Counted from the stretch's first letter, positions 37,356-46,504 are shown. The stretch: DNA of 64,000 bases from CAVSUZ01 sp963834715 (GCA_963834715.1 CAWIDE010000022.1:1-64000), one strand, 5' to 3'. The notes: generated from the letters alone by a model not told the origin. Made by a program: numbers and translations.

Positions 37356-38920
37356 GCAGCTGCCGCCAATTCCGTGAGTTCAGTCGGATGCCAATTCCAC
37401 GGCAGCAGCGCCTCCAGTGCGTTCGCCTTAGTCTTGCCTGAGACGATGCGCTCGAGCACATCAGTAAGCCAAGCCATCGGCTCGACACTATTCAGCTTGG
37501 CGGTCTCGATCAGCGTCATCGCGATGGCCCAATGCCGGGCTCCGCCGTCCGATCCGGCGAACAAGGCGTTCTTGCGTGTGAGGGTCACCGGTCTGATCGA
37601 GCGCTCGACCACGTTCGTGTCCATCTCGATCCTCCCGTCATCGAGGAATGCCACCAACCCCGGCCAGTGCCGGATCGCATAGCGCATCGCTTTCGCCAGC
37701 TCGGAGACGGCGGATATACGAGGCAGCTGCTCCTGCAACCAAGCATGCAACGCCTCCACGATCGGCCGACTTCGCGCCTGGCGCATGCGCTCCCGATGAT
37801 CGGCAGAATGCCCGCGAATCTCGGCCTCGATCGTATAGAGTTCGCGAATGCGCGCCAGCACATGCCCGGCCAGCGGCGACTTCGTCGCCTGATAGAAATC
37901 GAAGAACGGCCGCCGCATATGCGCCCAGCAGAACGCCAGCTTGACCGAATCGTCGCTGCGGTCCCCGGCCAGTCGCTTGAACCCGGCGTAGCCGTCCACC
38001 TGCAGCACACCGCGAAACGCTGCCAGGTGCGCTGACGGATGCGCGCCCTTACGATCCTCGGAATATACATACGCCGCCGCCGGGTGCGTCGGACCGGACC
38101 ACGGTCGGTCATCCACCGCATAGCACCACAATCGCCCGGTTTTGGTTCGGCCGCGGCCCGGATCCAGCACCGGCAATGTCGTGTCATCCGCAAAGACCTT
38201 CTCAGACGACAGCACCGTGCTGACCACCAGGTCATAAAGCGGCTTCAGCCACCAGCAGGCTCGGCCAACCCAGTTGCTCAGCGTCGAGCGATCCAGATCG
38301 ATGCCCTGCCGCGCCAGCATCTTGGACTGTCGATGCAGCGGCAGCGAGTCGCAATACTTGCTGACCAGCACATGCACCACCATGGCCTCGGTCGCCAGGC
38401 CGCCATCGATCGGGCGCTCCGGCGCTGGCGCCTGCACCACGGTTCCCTCGCACGCCCGGCAGGCGTAACGCGGCCGGCGCGTGACCCGCACCCGAAGCTG
38501 CGCGGGCACGATATCGAGCTGTTGGCTGCGCGTTTCGCCGATCACATGCAGCGCGCCACCACAGCAGGGGCACTCGCGGTGCTCGATGTCCACCACCACC
38601 TCGTAGCGCGGCAAGTGTGCCGGCAGATCGCCGAGATTGCGCTGCGCCGGTGCCGCTCGGCGCTTCTGCTCCTTCGGCTCTGGTGCAATAGTGTCCTGTG
38701 CCGCCTGGTTCGCGGCGACCGTTTGCTCCAGATCCTCGAGCCCCAATTGCAACTGGTCATCGGTGAGTTGCTCGGAGCGGCGGCCGAACCGATGGCGCAC
38801 CAGCCGATGAATGAGCAGGCGCAGCTTGTCATTCTCGGTATTGAGCTCTCGCACGACGTCGCGCAGCATTTGCTGCAGCGTCGCGGGATCGTCAGGCAGG
38901 TTGTCCAGATCGATTCGCAC
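37352..38920 (-). CDS. tnpC: IS66 transposase TnpC
   Basis: A full-length 522-residue IS66 transposase: an N-terminal leucine-rich coiled coil (LQQMLRDVVRELNTENDKLR), a zinc finger (ECPCCGG with the later YACRACEG), and a DDE region including KVFADDTTLPVLDPGRGRTK, LQVDGYAGFKRL and the acidic DTNVVERSIRPVTLTRKNAL. No frameshift is seen. It is the main catalytic protein of the element. Confidence 0.93.
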   Translation of the reverse strand: MRIDLDNLPDDPATLQQMLRDVVRELNTENDKLRLLIHRLVRHRFGRRSEQLTDDQLQLGLEDLEQTVAANQAAQDTIAPEPKEQKRRAAPAQRNLGDLPAHLPRYEVVVDIEHRECPCCGGALHVIGETRSQQLDIVPAQLRVRVTRRPRYACRACEGTVVQAPAPERPIDGGLATEAMVVHVLVSKYCDSLPLHRQSKMLARQGIDLDRSTLSNWVGRACWWLKPLYDLVVSTVLSSEKVFADDTTLPVLDPGRGRTKTGRLWCYAVDDRPWSGPTHPAAAYVYSEDRKGAHPSAHLAAFRGVLQVDGYAGFKRLAGDRSDDSVKLAFCWAHMRRPFFDFYQATKSPLAGHVLARIRELYTIEAEIRGHSADHRERMRQARSRPIVEALHAWLQEQLPRISAVSELAKAMRYAIRHWPGLVAFLDDGRIEMDTNVVERSIRPVTLTRKNALFAGSDGGARHWAIAMTLIETAKLNSVEPMAWLTDVLERIVSGKTKANALEALLPWNWHPTELTELAAAA

Positions 38921-38983
38921 GCTGCGATTCTGAACGACGCCGCCGAATCGGTGCCAGCCGATTTTTATCGGCGACGCGGGTTT

Positions 38984-39334
38984 TTATCCCGCCAGTTCCG
39001 GTGCTCGTCGCGGCTGCGCTGCGCGCCATTCACAGCCATCCAGCAGCGCCGCCAATTGCGCGCTCGAGAGCATGATCCGGCCAGTCGTCTCGGATGACGG
39101 CCAAACAAACTGCCCATGCTCCAGCCGCTTGGTCAGCATGCACAGGCCGGCGCCATCATGCCATATCAGCTTGATCAGTCCTGCGCGACGCCCGCGGAAG
39201 GCATACACAGCGCCATCGAACGGGTTGTCGCGCAGCGACTGCTGCACCAGCATTGCCAGCCCCACCATACCCTTGCGCATATCGGTCACGCCGCAGGCGA
39301 GATACACGCGCAGGCCGGGTGCGAGTGTGATCAT
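38984..39334 (-). CDS. tnpB: IS66 accessory protein TnpB (Orf2)
   Basis: A 116-residue protein with the IS66 Orf2 signature: VYLACGVTDMRKGMVGLAML, YAFRGRRAGLIKLIWHDGAG and LCMLTKRLEHGQFVWP. It overlaps tnpA by 4 bp. It is required in IS66 transposition but its biochemical role is unclear. Confidence 0.93.
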   Translation of the reverse strand: MITLAPGLRVYLACGVTDMRKGMVGLAMLVQQSLRDNPFDGAVYAFRGRRAGLIKLIWHDGAGLCMLTKRLEHGQFVWPSSETTGRIMLSSAQLAALLDGCEWRAAQPRRAPELAG

Positions 39335-39810
39335 CGGCCTTGCAGCATGCCCAGGACTCGCCGCAATGCCCGATCATCTACCTGCCCATCAACGCGCACC
39401 AATATGCCGCCCGGCAGCACGATCTCGATTATTCCCAGCGGCCGGGGCGATTGCGGGATCGTTACTGGCGGGGCGGGCGGCTCAGCCGGTAGCTGGCCGG
39501 CCAGCCGCGTCGGCGCCAGCTCCACTTGCGCAAACCGTGTCGGCCGCCTCATCCGCTCCGTCGGAGCCGGCAACAGTTCTCGACGCCAGGTATAAAGCTG
39601 CCCCGTACCGATCGCGTATTTGCGCGCCACCTCGCTCGGGGTCAGTTCGGGCCCGAGGCTCTCAGCCACAATCTCGCGCTTTTGCTCCAGCGTCCAACTC
39701 CGCCGGCGCTCGCCCCGCGTGATAACCTCCACTCGGACGTTGTGTGCGCTCTTACGATCTGTCGTATGAGCGCTCTCATCAGGGCCGGATCCGTTTAGCG
39801 TCTCATCCAT
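39331..39810 (-). CDS. tnpA: IS66 accessory protein TnpA (Orf1, HTH)
   Basis: A 159-residue protein with an IS911/IS3-like HTH: RRRSWTLEQKREIVAESLGP, ELTPSEVARKYAIGTGQLYTWRR (helix-turn-helix), then a Pro-rich linker and a C-terminal IEIVLPGGILVRVDGQVDDR. It is the first gene of the IS66 operon; translation of tnpB is coupled. Confidence 0.9.
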   Translation of the reverse strand: MDETLNGSGPDESAHTTDRKSAHNVRVEVITRGERRRSWTLEQKREIVAESLGPELTPSEVARKYAIGTGQLYTWRRELLPAPTERMRRPTRFAQVELAPTRLAGQLPAEPPAPPVTIPQSPRPLGIIEIVLPGGILVRVDGQVDDRALRRVLGMLQGR

Positions 39811-39878
39811 GCGGCCCTTCGATCACACGAATGCCGCGCGCCGCCCATGTGGTGCCGCCGAATCGCTTACCCGAATTC

Positions 39879-40402
39879 GACCTCCTCTACCTGTTCGTCG
39901 ATGGCATCGCCGAACGCCTCCACCTCGGGCAGCCGCGCGAGGCGGTGCTGGCAGCCTGGGGCGTCACAGCGGATGGCAAAAAGGTGCTGCTGCACCTGGC
40001 TCCGGGAACCAAGGAGGACACCGCGAGCTGCAGGGAGTTCTTCCAGGACATGCGCCGGCGCGGTCTGCCCGATCCGCTGCTGGTGGTAAGCGACGGTGCA
40101 CCGGGTGCGATCCGCGCCATCGAAGAATGCTTCCCGCGCGCCCTGCGGCAACGCTGTCTCGCGCACAAGATGCGGAACTTGCAAAGCAAGGTGCCCGAGA
40201 CTGTCTGGCCGGAATTTCATGCCCGCGCGCAGGCTTGCTATCAGGCCGCCTCGCCGGCATTGGCGCGGCTGCTGCGTGAGGACATCGTGACGACGTACGG
40301 CAGCGATCTGCCCGCGGCGGTGGCATGCCTCAACGACGATTTTGAGGCGTGCATCGCGCATCTTCGGTTCCCCTTGGCGCATCGACGCGTCATCCGCACC
40401 AC
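39879..40402 (+). pseudogene. IS256-family transposase, fragment 2 of 3
   Basis: Begins right after the IS66 target duplication with DLLYLFVDGIAERLHLGQPR and contains the catalytic core: GTKEDTASCREFFQDM, LLVVSDGAPGAIRAIEECFP (second Asp) and RCLAHKMRNLQSKVPE. It ends RRVIRTT, where the family continues NLLERLFGEE; that continuation is found at 41931, past the IS110 insertion. Confidence 0.9.
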
Positions 40403-41930
40403 GGATGTGTTGGACAAGCGTGTTTGTGCCTCGCGGCTTGTGGCGTCGCCTACCTCATCAGCCGCTTCGTGCCGGTCTTGGTTACCGTCTTCCTCTTCGT
40501 TTGGGGCCGTTCCTGCCAAGCTGCAACGAAGCGGGCATACGCGGTCTCCGCTTGTTCAACCCAGGCCCGCTCCTGCTGACGTAGCGCTTTGATGCTGTAG
40601 TCGCGAGCCAGACCAGGCGCGTTGCCGCCACGGCGTGAAACGGCTCCCGCGTTCAGCTGCATCTGTCGCTGCTTCATGGCGACCAGCGCGGGCCGGGCCC
40701 ACGCATAGTCCTCCTGCTTCGTGAGCAGATGCCACGCCAGCACCGCGATCTTGCGCGCTGTGGCCACGGCAGCGACTTGCTTGCCTTTGCGGCTCTGGAT
40801 GCGCAGGAAGAACGCGTGCAGTGGTCCCGGGGTCGCCGCAGCGGCCCACGCGGCCTCCACCAGCATGCCGCGCGCTTGGCTCCGACCCTGCTTGCTGATC
40901 CGTCCGTACTGGGCGGGCTTGTCGCCGCTTTGGCGAACACATGGATCCAGGCCGAGGTAACTCACCAGTCGCTCGGCAGAGGGAAAGCGCGACACGTCGC
41001 CGATCGCGGACAGGAGGCCGGCGGCGACGGACACGTTGACGCCGCCGATAGTCATGAGCCTCCGGATGCGATCGTCACCCAGGCAAGCCGAGGCGAGTGC
41101 CCGTTCGGCCTCGGTCAGTTCCTGCGTCATCGCGTCGAGCGCCATGAGCCAGCGGTCCACGGCCGCCCTCTCGTCCTCCGCCAAACGCTGGTTGGCGAGC
41201 CACTTGCGCCCTGGCGTCATGAACAACTTGCCCTGATACGGCGGAATCAGATTGGCGTGCAGCACCGCGTGGATGCGGTTCTTGGTCCGCGTCATGCTCT
41301 GGACGATACCGGCGCGGCGCGCGACCAGCCGACGCAGGCGCTCGGTCGCCTCGTCAGGCTGCCAGACCTCCGGCAGGTATCCCGCCGCATGCAGCCGGGC
41401 GAGTACCGCCGCGTCAATGCGGTCCGTCTTGACCTTGGCATCGGCGATTACCCGCACCTGCAGTGGGTTCGCGATGACCACTCGACCGGCATACGGCTTA
41501 AGCAACCGCACGATGGCCGTCGTGTTACCGGTGGCCTCCAGCACCACCTCGTCGTTCGGGCCGAGCGTGCGCGCGAACTCAAGGACCTTATGGTAGACCA
41601 GGTCCAATCGTCCGCGTTGGCGCAACACGCCGTCCTCCAGCTCAGCAACCTGCGCGAAGCTTCGGTGCACGTCCAATCCAATCACCCTCATGTCCTGACC
41701 CTCGTTCTTGTTCAGGAGCAGGCGGGGCAACACGACATCTACGGATCCGCGCTCGCAGCGCACCCGGGTTGGTCGCAGGGGCGGCCAGTTACTAACGCGA
41801 GCTCGCAGCTCATGATGCGACAACGGCCTGCCCACCTTCCGTGCTCCAGGCTCCCCTGTCCCGGTCGCCCGAAGACTACGCACCCGCCCCACGGCAGGCA
41901 CGACGGAAGCCAGCAACGGCATACCCGATA
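40403..41930 (-). mobile_element. IS110-family element inserted in the IS256 transposase
   Basis: The boundaries are set by where the IS256 reading breaks (CGCACCAC at 40402) and resumes (CCAACCTGCTCGAA at 41931). The 1.5-kb segment carries one minus-strand IS110 transposase. No inverted repeats or clear duplication are visible, as expected for this family, whose inner non-coding end holds the bridge RNA region (upstream of the transposase, 41692-41930). Confidence 0.8.
40450..41691 (-). CDS. IS110-family transposase (DEDD, transposase 20 domain)
   Basis: A 413-residue IS110 transposase. The N-terminal DEDD domain shows VIGLDVHRSFAQVAELEDG, EVVLEATGNTTAIVRLL and VKTDRIDAAVLARLHAAGYL. The C-terminal transposase_20 domain has LMTIGGVNVSVAAGLLSAIG, RFPSAERLVSYLGLDPCVRQ and GRSQARGMLVEAAW with the catalytic Ser region. 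The start MRVIGLDVH at 41691 is the family start; the open frame extends 5' but not as family sequence. The gene is intact. Confidence 0.92.
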   Translation of the reverse strand: MRVIGLDVHRSFAQVAELEDGVLRQRGRLDLVYHKVLEFARTLGPNDEVVLEATGNTTAIVRLLKPYAGRVVIANPLQVRVIADAKVKTDRIDAAVLARLHAAGYLPEVWQPDEATERLRRLVARRAGIVQSMTRTKNRIHAVLHANLIPPYQGKLFMTPGRKWLANQRLAEDERAAVDRWLMALDAMTQELTEAERALASACLGDDRIRRLMTIGGVNVSVAAGLLSAIGDVSRFPSAERLVSYLGLDPCVRQSGDKPAQYGRISKQGRSQARGMLVEAAWAAAATPGPLHAFFLRIQSRKGKQVAAVATARKIAVLAWHLLTKQEDYAWARPALVAMKQRQMQLNAGAVSRRGGNAPGLARDYSIKALRQQERAWVEQAETAYARFVAAWQERPQTKRKTVTKTGTKRLMR

Positions 41931-42205
41931 CCAACCTGCTCGAACGGCTGTTTGGTGAGGAACGGCGGCGCACCAAGGTCATTCCGCATGCCTTCGGCGA
42001 GCGTGCTGTTCTGAAGCTGATGTATGCCGCTCTGATCCGTGCCTCCGAGCGCTGGCGCGGCATCAGGGTAACCGAGTTCGAGCAGCGTCAGCTCAATGCC
42101 ATCCGCAACGAGCTCGACCGCGCCCACGCCGAGCGCACCGCGCCTGCTATAAGCCCAAATGTCACGACAACCCCAACCCGTTTATCCAGCAAGAAGCGGA
42201 CTTGA
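41931..42205 (+). pseudogene. IS256-family transposase, fragment 3 of 3
   Basis: Continues the IS256 transposase C-terminus: NLLERLFGEERRRTKVIPHA, FGERAVLKLMYAALIRASER and RGIRVTEFEQRQLNAI. It ends just past the right inverted repeat. With fragments 1 and 2 it reconstitutes a complete protein of about 430 residues. Confidence 0.88.
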
Positions 42206-42261
42206 CCTCGGCAAGTTTCCCGCCGTCCGGGCAAACAGCCCGCTATTGCGAGGGACTTGCA

Positions 42262-42495
42262 ATGCAAACACCCGATCATCATAAGCCGAATACCGGTGCA
42301 CAGCCCCTGGCCGTGACAATCCCAGAAGCTGTCCGACTAAGCGGCCTATCGCGATCAGAATTGTACCGGCAAATGGGCGCCGGGCGCATACGCGCGCGCA
42401 AGAGTGGCAGCAGAACGCTGATAATCTGGGCGTCGCTTCAGGCTCACATTGAAGCCCTTCCACTGGCTGAGTTTCGCGCATCAAAAGTTGCTTGA
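42262..42495 (+). CDS. AlpA/excisionase-like HTH protein
   Basis: A 77-residue protein with a MerR/AlpA-type HTH: VTIPEAVRLSGLSRSELYRQ and MGAGRIRARKSGSRTLIIWA. GAGGGA lies 6 bp before the ATG. Such proteins control integrase or excision in P4-like elements. It starts right after the IS256 right end and leads the replication genes. Confidence 0.75.
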   Translation: MQTPDHHKPNTGAQPLAVTIPEAVRLSGLSRSELYRQMGAGRIRARKSGSRTLIIWASLQAHIEALPLAEFRASKVA

Positions 42496-42622
42496 ATCAG
42501 AACCGCCCCAAGCGCGGTTACACACGGGGCGGCGGATCGTGACGAGATTGCAGGCGCCAACTGCCATTTCGCACGACCCAGTCGCCGGTTCAAGGGCCGC
42601 GTGGTGGGCAAGGAGCCTTACC

Positions 42623-42832
42623 ATGCAAATTGCAAAGACGATTCCAACGACGTTTGGACGACGGTTACTTCCGCCTGAGCCGATGATACGGCTCAGTCTG
42701 ACGCCGAACGAAGTGCGTGCGCTCCGCCGCTCCGTGGAGCGTGATGTAATGATAGCGGAACAAGAAGGTAATTTCAAGGCAGCGGATCGGCTGGGGGGTC
42801 AGGCAGCGGCGCCGCGGGAGTCCGCGCGATGA
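42623..42832 (+). CDS. small island protein (69 aa)
   Basis: AAGGAG lies 7 bp before the ATG. The peptide MQIAKTIPTTFGRRLLPPEP then IRLSLTPNEVRALRRSVERD is basic and helical. It overlaps the primase start by 4 bp (ATGA), so it is translationally coupled to it. The family is not recognised; it may be a replication or packaging accessory protein. Confidence 0.55.
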   Translation: MQIAKTIPTTFGRRLLPPEPMIRLSLTPNEVRALRRSVERDVMIAEQEGNFKAADRLGGQAAAPRESAR

Positions 42833-43722
42833 TCAGCGCGGTCGATGTGGCTGGCCGGTTGCATCTGAAGCGCTATCCGCGATCTTGGCGGGGTCGCTGC
42901 CCGGTTTGCGACTACAACGGCACATTCTCAATCCGAGCTGGGCGGGATGGGCGGGCCTTGGCCTATTGCGCTTCGTGCAATGACCGCGATGCGCTGCAGA
43001 ATGCCATTTCCCGTGTCATGGGTGGGTCCTGCCAAGCGCCCTCCCGATCAGATACACAGGACGAAGCCTCCCGCCGGGCGCGCAGGCAGGTGGCTGCATT
43101 GCGCGTGTGGCGCGGCTCCGAAGCCGCTCCAGGGACTTTGGCCGACCGCTATCTGATAGGACGTGGACTTTCGGGTCTCGCTCGCTCACCAGCATTGCGC
43201 TTCAGGGGAGATACGCCCCACCCGGAAGGTGGGAACTTGCCGGCCATGATAGCGCTGGTGACGGACGCTGCGGACCTGCCGGTTGCCATTCACCGCACGT
43301 TCCTCGCCACCGACGGCAGCGGTAAAGCCAACGCCGAACCGCAGAAAGCCAGCCTCGGCCCAATCTGGACTGGCGCTATCCGCCTCGATCCCGTCGCGCC
43401 GGAGATTGTCATTGCCGAGGGCATAGAAACCGCGGCATCGGCCGACCGCCTGCTGAACCTCCCTGCCTGGGCCGCGGTCAGCGCCGGCAATTTAGCGACC
43501 GGCCTGGTCCTGCCGCCGGAGGTGCGGCGCCTGACCATCGCCGCCGACAACGACCCACCCACGCCCGGTGGCCAGCACCCTGGGCAGGATGCCGCCAGAT
43601 CAGCCTGGTTCCGGTGGCGCGGGGAAGGCCGAGAGGTACGGATCTTCGTGCCCGACCGCACAGGTTCTGATTTCAACAACGTGCTGTTGGCGCGTCTCGC
43701 CCGCGAGACGGCCCATGCCTGA
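42829..43722 (+). CDS. Toprim-domain primase-like protein with zinc ribbon
   Basis: A 297-residue protein. A zinc ribbon at residues 24-50 (RCPVC and CASC, each C-x2-C) is followed by a Toprim domain: EIVIAEGIETAASADRLL holds the catalytic Glu and LTIAADND the acidic pair. This matches mobile-element primases related to the P4 alpha and DUF7146 groups. It overlaps the small protein by 4 bp and the DUF927 gene by 8 bp, forming a primase-helicase pair for element replication. Confidence 0.85.
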   Translation: MISAVDVAGRLHLKRYPRSWRGRCPVCDYNGTFSIRAGRDGRALAYCASCNDRDALQNAISRVMGGSCQAPSRSDTQDEASRRARRQVAALRVWRGSEAAPGTLADRYLIGRGLSGLARSPALRFRGDTPHPEGGNLPAMIALVTDAADLPVAIHRTFLATDGSGKANAEPQKASLGPIWTGAIRLDPVAPEIVIAEGIETAASADRLLNLPAWAAVSAGNLATGLVLPPEVRRLTIAADNDPPTPGGQHPGQDAARSAWFRWRGEGREVRIFVPDRTGSDFNNVLLARLARETAHA

Positions 43723-45578
43723 CATCAATGCTTACCCCCATGTAGAGCCGGACCCGTCCCCGGGGGCGACGGTTGATGGCGGGTTCCATGAAGAGACCCC
43801 GTCCAGCAAGGGCAACGGCTATGGCGACAGCGCCGTGGTCTGGCCGCCTGGCTATTCTTGCGACCGCTCTGGGGTCTGGTTCCAGCCACAACCAAAGAAA
43901 CCGGACGATCCACCACCCGACCCGGTGTGGATCTGCGCGCCTCTGACGATAACCGCAGAAACGAATGACGACACACACCATGCGTTCGGATTGCTGCTCA
44001 GCTGGGTTGACCGCGCCGGACAGCCGCACACCTGGGCAATGCCTATCCGCATGGTACATGCCGCCAATGGCGGAGGGGCAATCGCTGCGGAGCTGGCCGA
44101 TGCCGGCCTGACGTGTGCTGCGAACCGGAGCGCTCAAGAACATCTCCGCATGCTCCTCGGCATGGTTCGCATCAAACATCGGGTTCGTTGTGTCGAGAGC
44201 GCCGGTTGGCACGGGTCCGTTTATGTCCTCCCAGACGGACGCACCTTCGGGTCTGGCGCTGATGCCGTGGTCATGTAGTCGGAGCACACGGCTCCCGGTC
44301 GCGCCTATTCGAGCCGAGGGACGCTGGCCGATTGGCAGTCCGAAATCGCGCGCTACGCCCCTGGTAACGACCTGCTGACACTGTCGCTGGCAGCTGCTTT
44401 CGCTGGCCCCACTCTCGATCTCGTCGGAGACCCATCCGGCGGTCTCCATATCCATGGGCACAGCCAATCCGGTAAGACAACGCTCCTGCGTTGCGCCACC
44501 AGCGTTTATGGCCCGGGCGACACCAGCGGTCCGATGCGGACCTGGAGGGCCACCGCGAACGGACTGGAAGCTGTTGCGGCCGAAACCTCCGATGGCTTGC
44601 TGGTCCTCGATGAGATGGGCCAAGCTTCCGCCCGGGAGATCGGCGACACAATCTACATGCTAACGAACCAGGCCGGTAAATCTCGCGCTAATCGAACTGG
44701 GGGTGCACGTCGGCATCGCACGTGGCGTGTCTTGTTCTTGTCGAGCGGCGAGATCCCGCTTGCGGCTAAGATGGGGGAGGCTGGTCGAGCTGTGCATGCC
44801 GGGCAGGATGTTCGCCTGATCGGCATCCCCGCCGACGCTGGGGCTGGGTTTTGGGTATGGCAGAACCTACACGGGAAGACCGCCGCAACACTCTCTGACC
44901 ATCTTCGGGTGGCGTCCCGCTCGGTACTTTGGTACCGCCGGCCCGACGTTCCTGGAGAAGTTAGCAAAGGACCGAGCGGACGATCCCAATCTGCTGGTTT
45001 CCACCTTACGCCAGCTACAGGAAGGCTTCTTATCGCAGGTCTTGCCGCAAGGCGCAGATGGACAGGTGCGGTCCGTCGCCGCCCGGTTCGGGTTGACCGC
45101 TGCGGCCGGGGAGCTGGCAACCCCGTATGAGATCACGGGCTGGCCAGTGGGGGACGCCATACGGGCGGCTCTAGCCTGCTTCAATCGATGGCTCTCTACC
45201 CGCGGGCACAGTGGGGCTGCTGAAGACGCGCAGGCGATAGATGCCGTGCGGGCATTCATCAGCAGTTACGGGATGTCTCGGTTCGAGGATATCGACGACG
45301 AGGAGCAACGCCCTGTCAATAATCGTGCAGGGTTCCGTCGTCATATCCGTGGCGACGATGGTGGGAGCTGGGAGCACCTGATCCTGCCCTCAGTGTGGCG
45401 CGACGAGGTGTGCAAGGGGCTCGATGCAAAACGGGTAGCGCGGGTGCTCTCCGACAAGGGACTGCTCATACGCTCCCAGACTGGGCCCCATTTCGCCGAT
45501 AAAATCGCTATCAGCGGTCACGGCAAGCTCCGCCTGTACCGGGTCAGTGGAGCCATCTTGGAACAAGAGGGCGATTAG
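43715..45578 (+). pseudogene. DUF927-family ATPase/helicase, interrupted by TAG and a frameshift
   Basis: The N-terminal part (188 residues) ends at TAG 44276, in the sequence VVM-stop-SEHTAPGRAY. The same frame continues with DWQSEIARYAPGNDLLTLSL, the Walker A HGQSQSGKTTLLR and Walker B-like LLVLDEMGQA, typical of DUF927. Near 44928 a 1-nt shift moves the frame to FGTAGPTFLEKLAKDRADDP and on to the stop at 45578. The repaired protein would be about 620 residues and would partner the primase. As it stands it is inactive unless these are errors. Confidence 0.8.
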
Positions 45579-45600
45579 CGTTGTACCTATATGCTCTTCA

Positions 45601-45847
45601 GTGGGAACCAGGGGAACTGTGGGAACCTCGCTCTGAAAGAGCCTGCTTCCTGGGTTTTTTGGTTCCCATAAACTAAGAATTGGCGGTCCCACTCAAATCC
45701 CAGTGGGAACCAAGGCTGGCCCGCGCCTCTGTTTGCGGTTCCCACACGGAAACCACTGGGAACCTCTAATTTTAGTTGTGGGAACCGAAACGCCGCAGCT
45801 CAAAGGCCGGTTTCCGAATGGAGTTCCCAGGTGCCCACGGTTCCCAC
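45601..45847. repeat. GTGGGAACC / GGTTCCCAC repeat field, possible replication origin
   Basis: At least eight copies of the 9-mer GTGGGAACC (one mismatch allowed) lie in 247 bp: plus orientation at 45601, 45619, 45703, 45756 and 45778; minus orientation (GGTTCCCAC) at 45661, 45737 and 45839; weaker ones near 45684 and 45822. A T-run (TTTTTT) sits at about 45655. The repeats lie directly behind the primase and DUF927 genes, the place of iteron-type origins in P4-like satellites. That role is inference. Confidence 0.75.
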
Positions 45848-45867
45848 TGAAAATGGATATGTCCTAG

Positions 45868-46333
45868 ATGAGTGACGCCCTTCGCCGCCTGGGTACGATC
45901 AGCATTGGTGATGCGGCCCTCATCGTTCCCGCTGAGGTAGTCCACAAGCCGATCGAGGAGACGCCGAAGGCTCTGGCCAACGATGCTCCGTCAGCCGACA
46001 TCGCCCGTCTTGAGGCGCTCAAGGCCGAGATACGGGCCGCTAGGCAGGTGCTCCATGCGGAAATAGGCGCCGTCAGCCCGATCCTCGGGGAGATTTTCCG
46101 AACGTGGCCCGAAGCGGTGATCGTCGGGACCGCGGACGCGCCGCCGCCGGTGGAGCAGCGTACCGATAGTACCCGAAAAGCCGCCATCGCCCGAAGCCGT
46201 CGAGCGTCGCGCCCGAGAGCTGCTGGCCCGGGCTCAGCAGACCCTCGGCATCACCATCAGCGATCGGGCGAAGGCGCTCGATTACTATCGGTGCCGCGCG
46301 ACGGCAGAGTTAACCCGCAGAAAGGAGGACTAA
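45868..46333 (+). pseudogene. hypothetical island protein, frameshifted
   Basis: The frame starts MSDALRRLGTISIGDAALIV and continues with a helical ARLEALKAEIRAARQVLHAE. After about 46155 the sensible frame changes to PEKPPSPEAVERRARELLAR, then QQTLGITISDRAKALDYYRC and ends at TAA 46331-46333. The joined protein is about 155 residues and acidic at its start. It begins 20 bp after the repeat field, so its promoter may overlap the repeats. Family unknown. Confidence 0.5.
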
Positions 46334-46369
46334 GGAGACTATGGCTGAGGAAGCGCTCATGAGCTGCTG

Positions 46370-46504
46370 GCCCATCCGGCGAGCGGCCCGCATGCACCAG
46401 CTCAACCATCTGCCGACGAAACTCAGGTGGATAAGGTCGTCCCGATCTCGACATGGTGGACCCTCGAACGCAAATGCTTGGATGTCCACGAAACCGGGTC
46501 AACA
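46370..46504 (-). mobile_element. IS3-family left end with orfA start
   Basis: Minus strand: inverted-repeat region TGTTGACCCGGTTTCGTGGA, a 40-bp leader, then orfA from ATG 46454, MSRSGRPYPPEFRRQMVELV followed by a few residues before homology stops. Only about 28 codons of orfA remain. The leader matches the fragment at 22188-22241. Confidence 0.65.

Larger units (their letters stand above)
36936..39870 (-). mobile_element. IS66-family element with 8-bp target duplication
   Basis: The ends are GTAAGCG (36936) and CGCTTAC (39870), the usual GTAA...TTAC termini of IS66, with imperfect inverted repeats of about 20 bp. The flanking 8-bp duplication CCGAATTC is perfect (36928-36935 and 39871-39878). 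The 2935-bp element carries four intact minus-strand genes, tnpA, tnpB, tnpC and a small accessory gene, so it is recent and possibly active. Confidence 0.93.
36340..42190 (+). mobile_element. IS256-family element interrupted by IS66 and IS110 insertions
   Basis: The left end (GCTGGGAAAAGGGTTGGGGT, 36340-36359) matches the reverse complement of the right end (ACCCCAACCCGTTTATCCAGC, 42170-42190). The transposase is split into 36429-36935, 39879-40402 and 41931-42205; joined, these three pieces give one mutator-type transposase. Removing the two insertions leaves an element of about 1.4 kb, the normal IS256 size. No target duplication is evident at the outer ends. Confidence 0.85.

Noticed and set aside
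38039..39097. 352-codon plus-strand frame in IS66
   Set aside because: Antisense to tnpC and tnpB, which have clear family motifs.
40729..41958. 409-codon plus-strand open frame
   Set aside because: Antisense shadow of the intact IS110 transposase; high GC opens long frames opposite real genes.
45601..45847. CRISPR array
   Set aside because: Units are only 9 bp, occur in both orientations with irregular spacing, and no spacers of regular length or cas genes are present.
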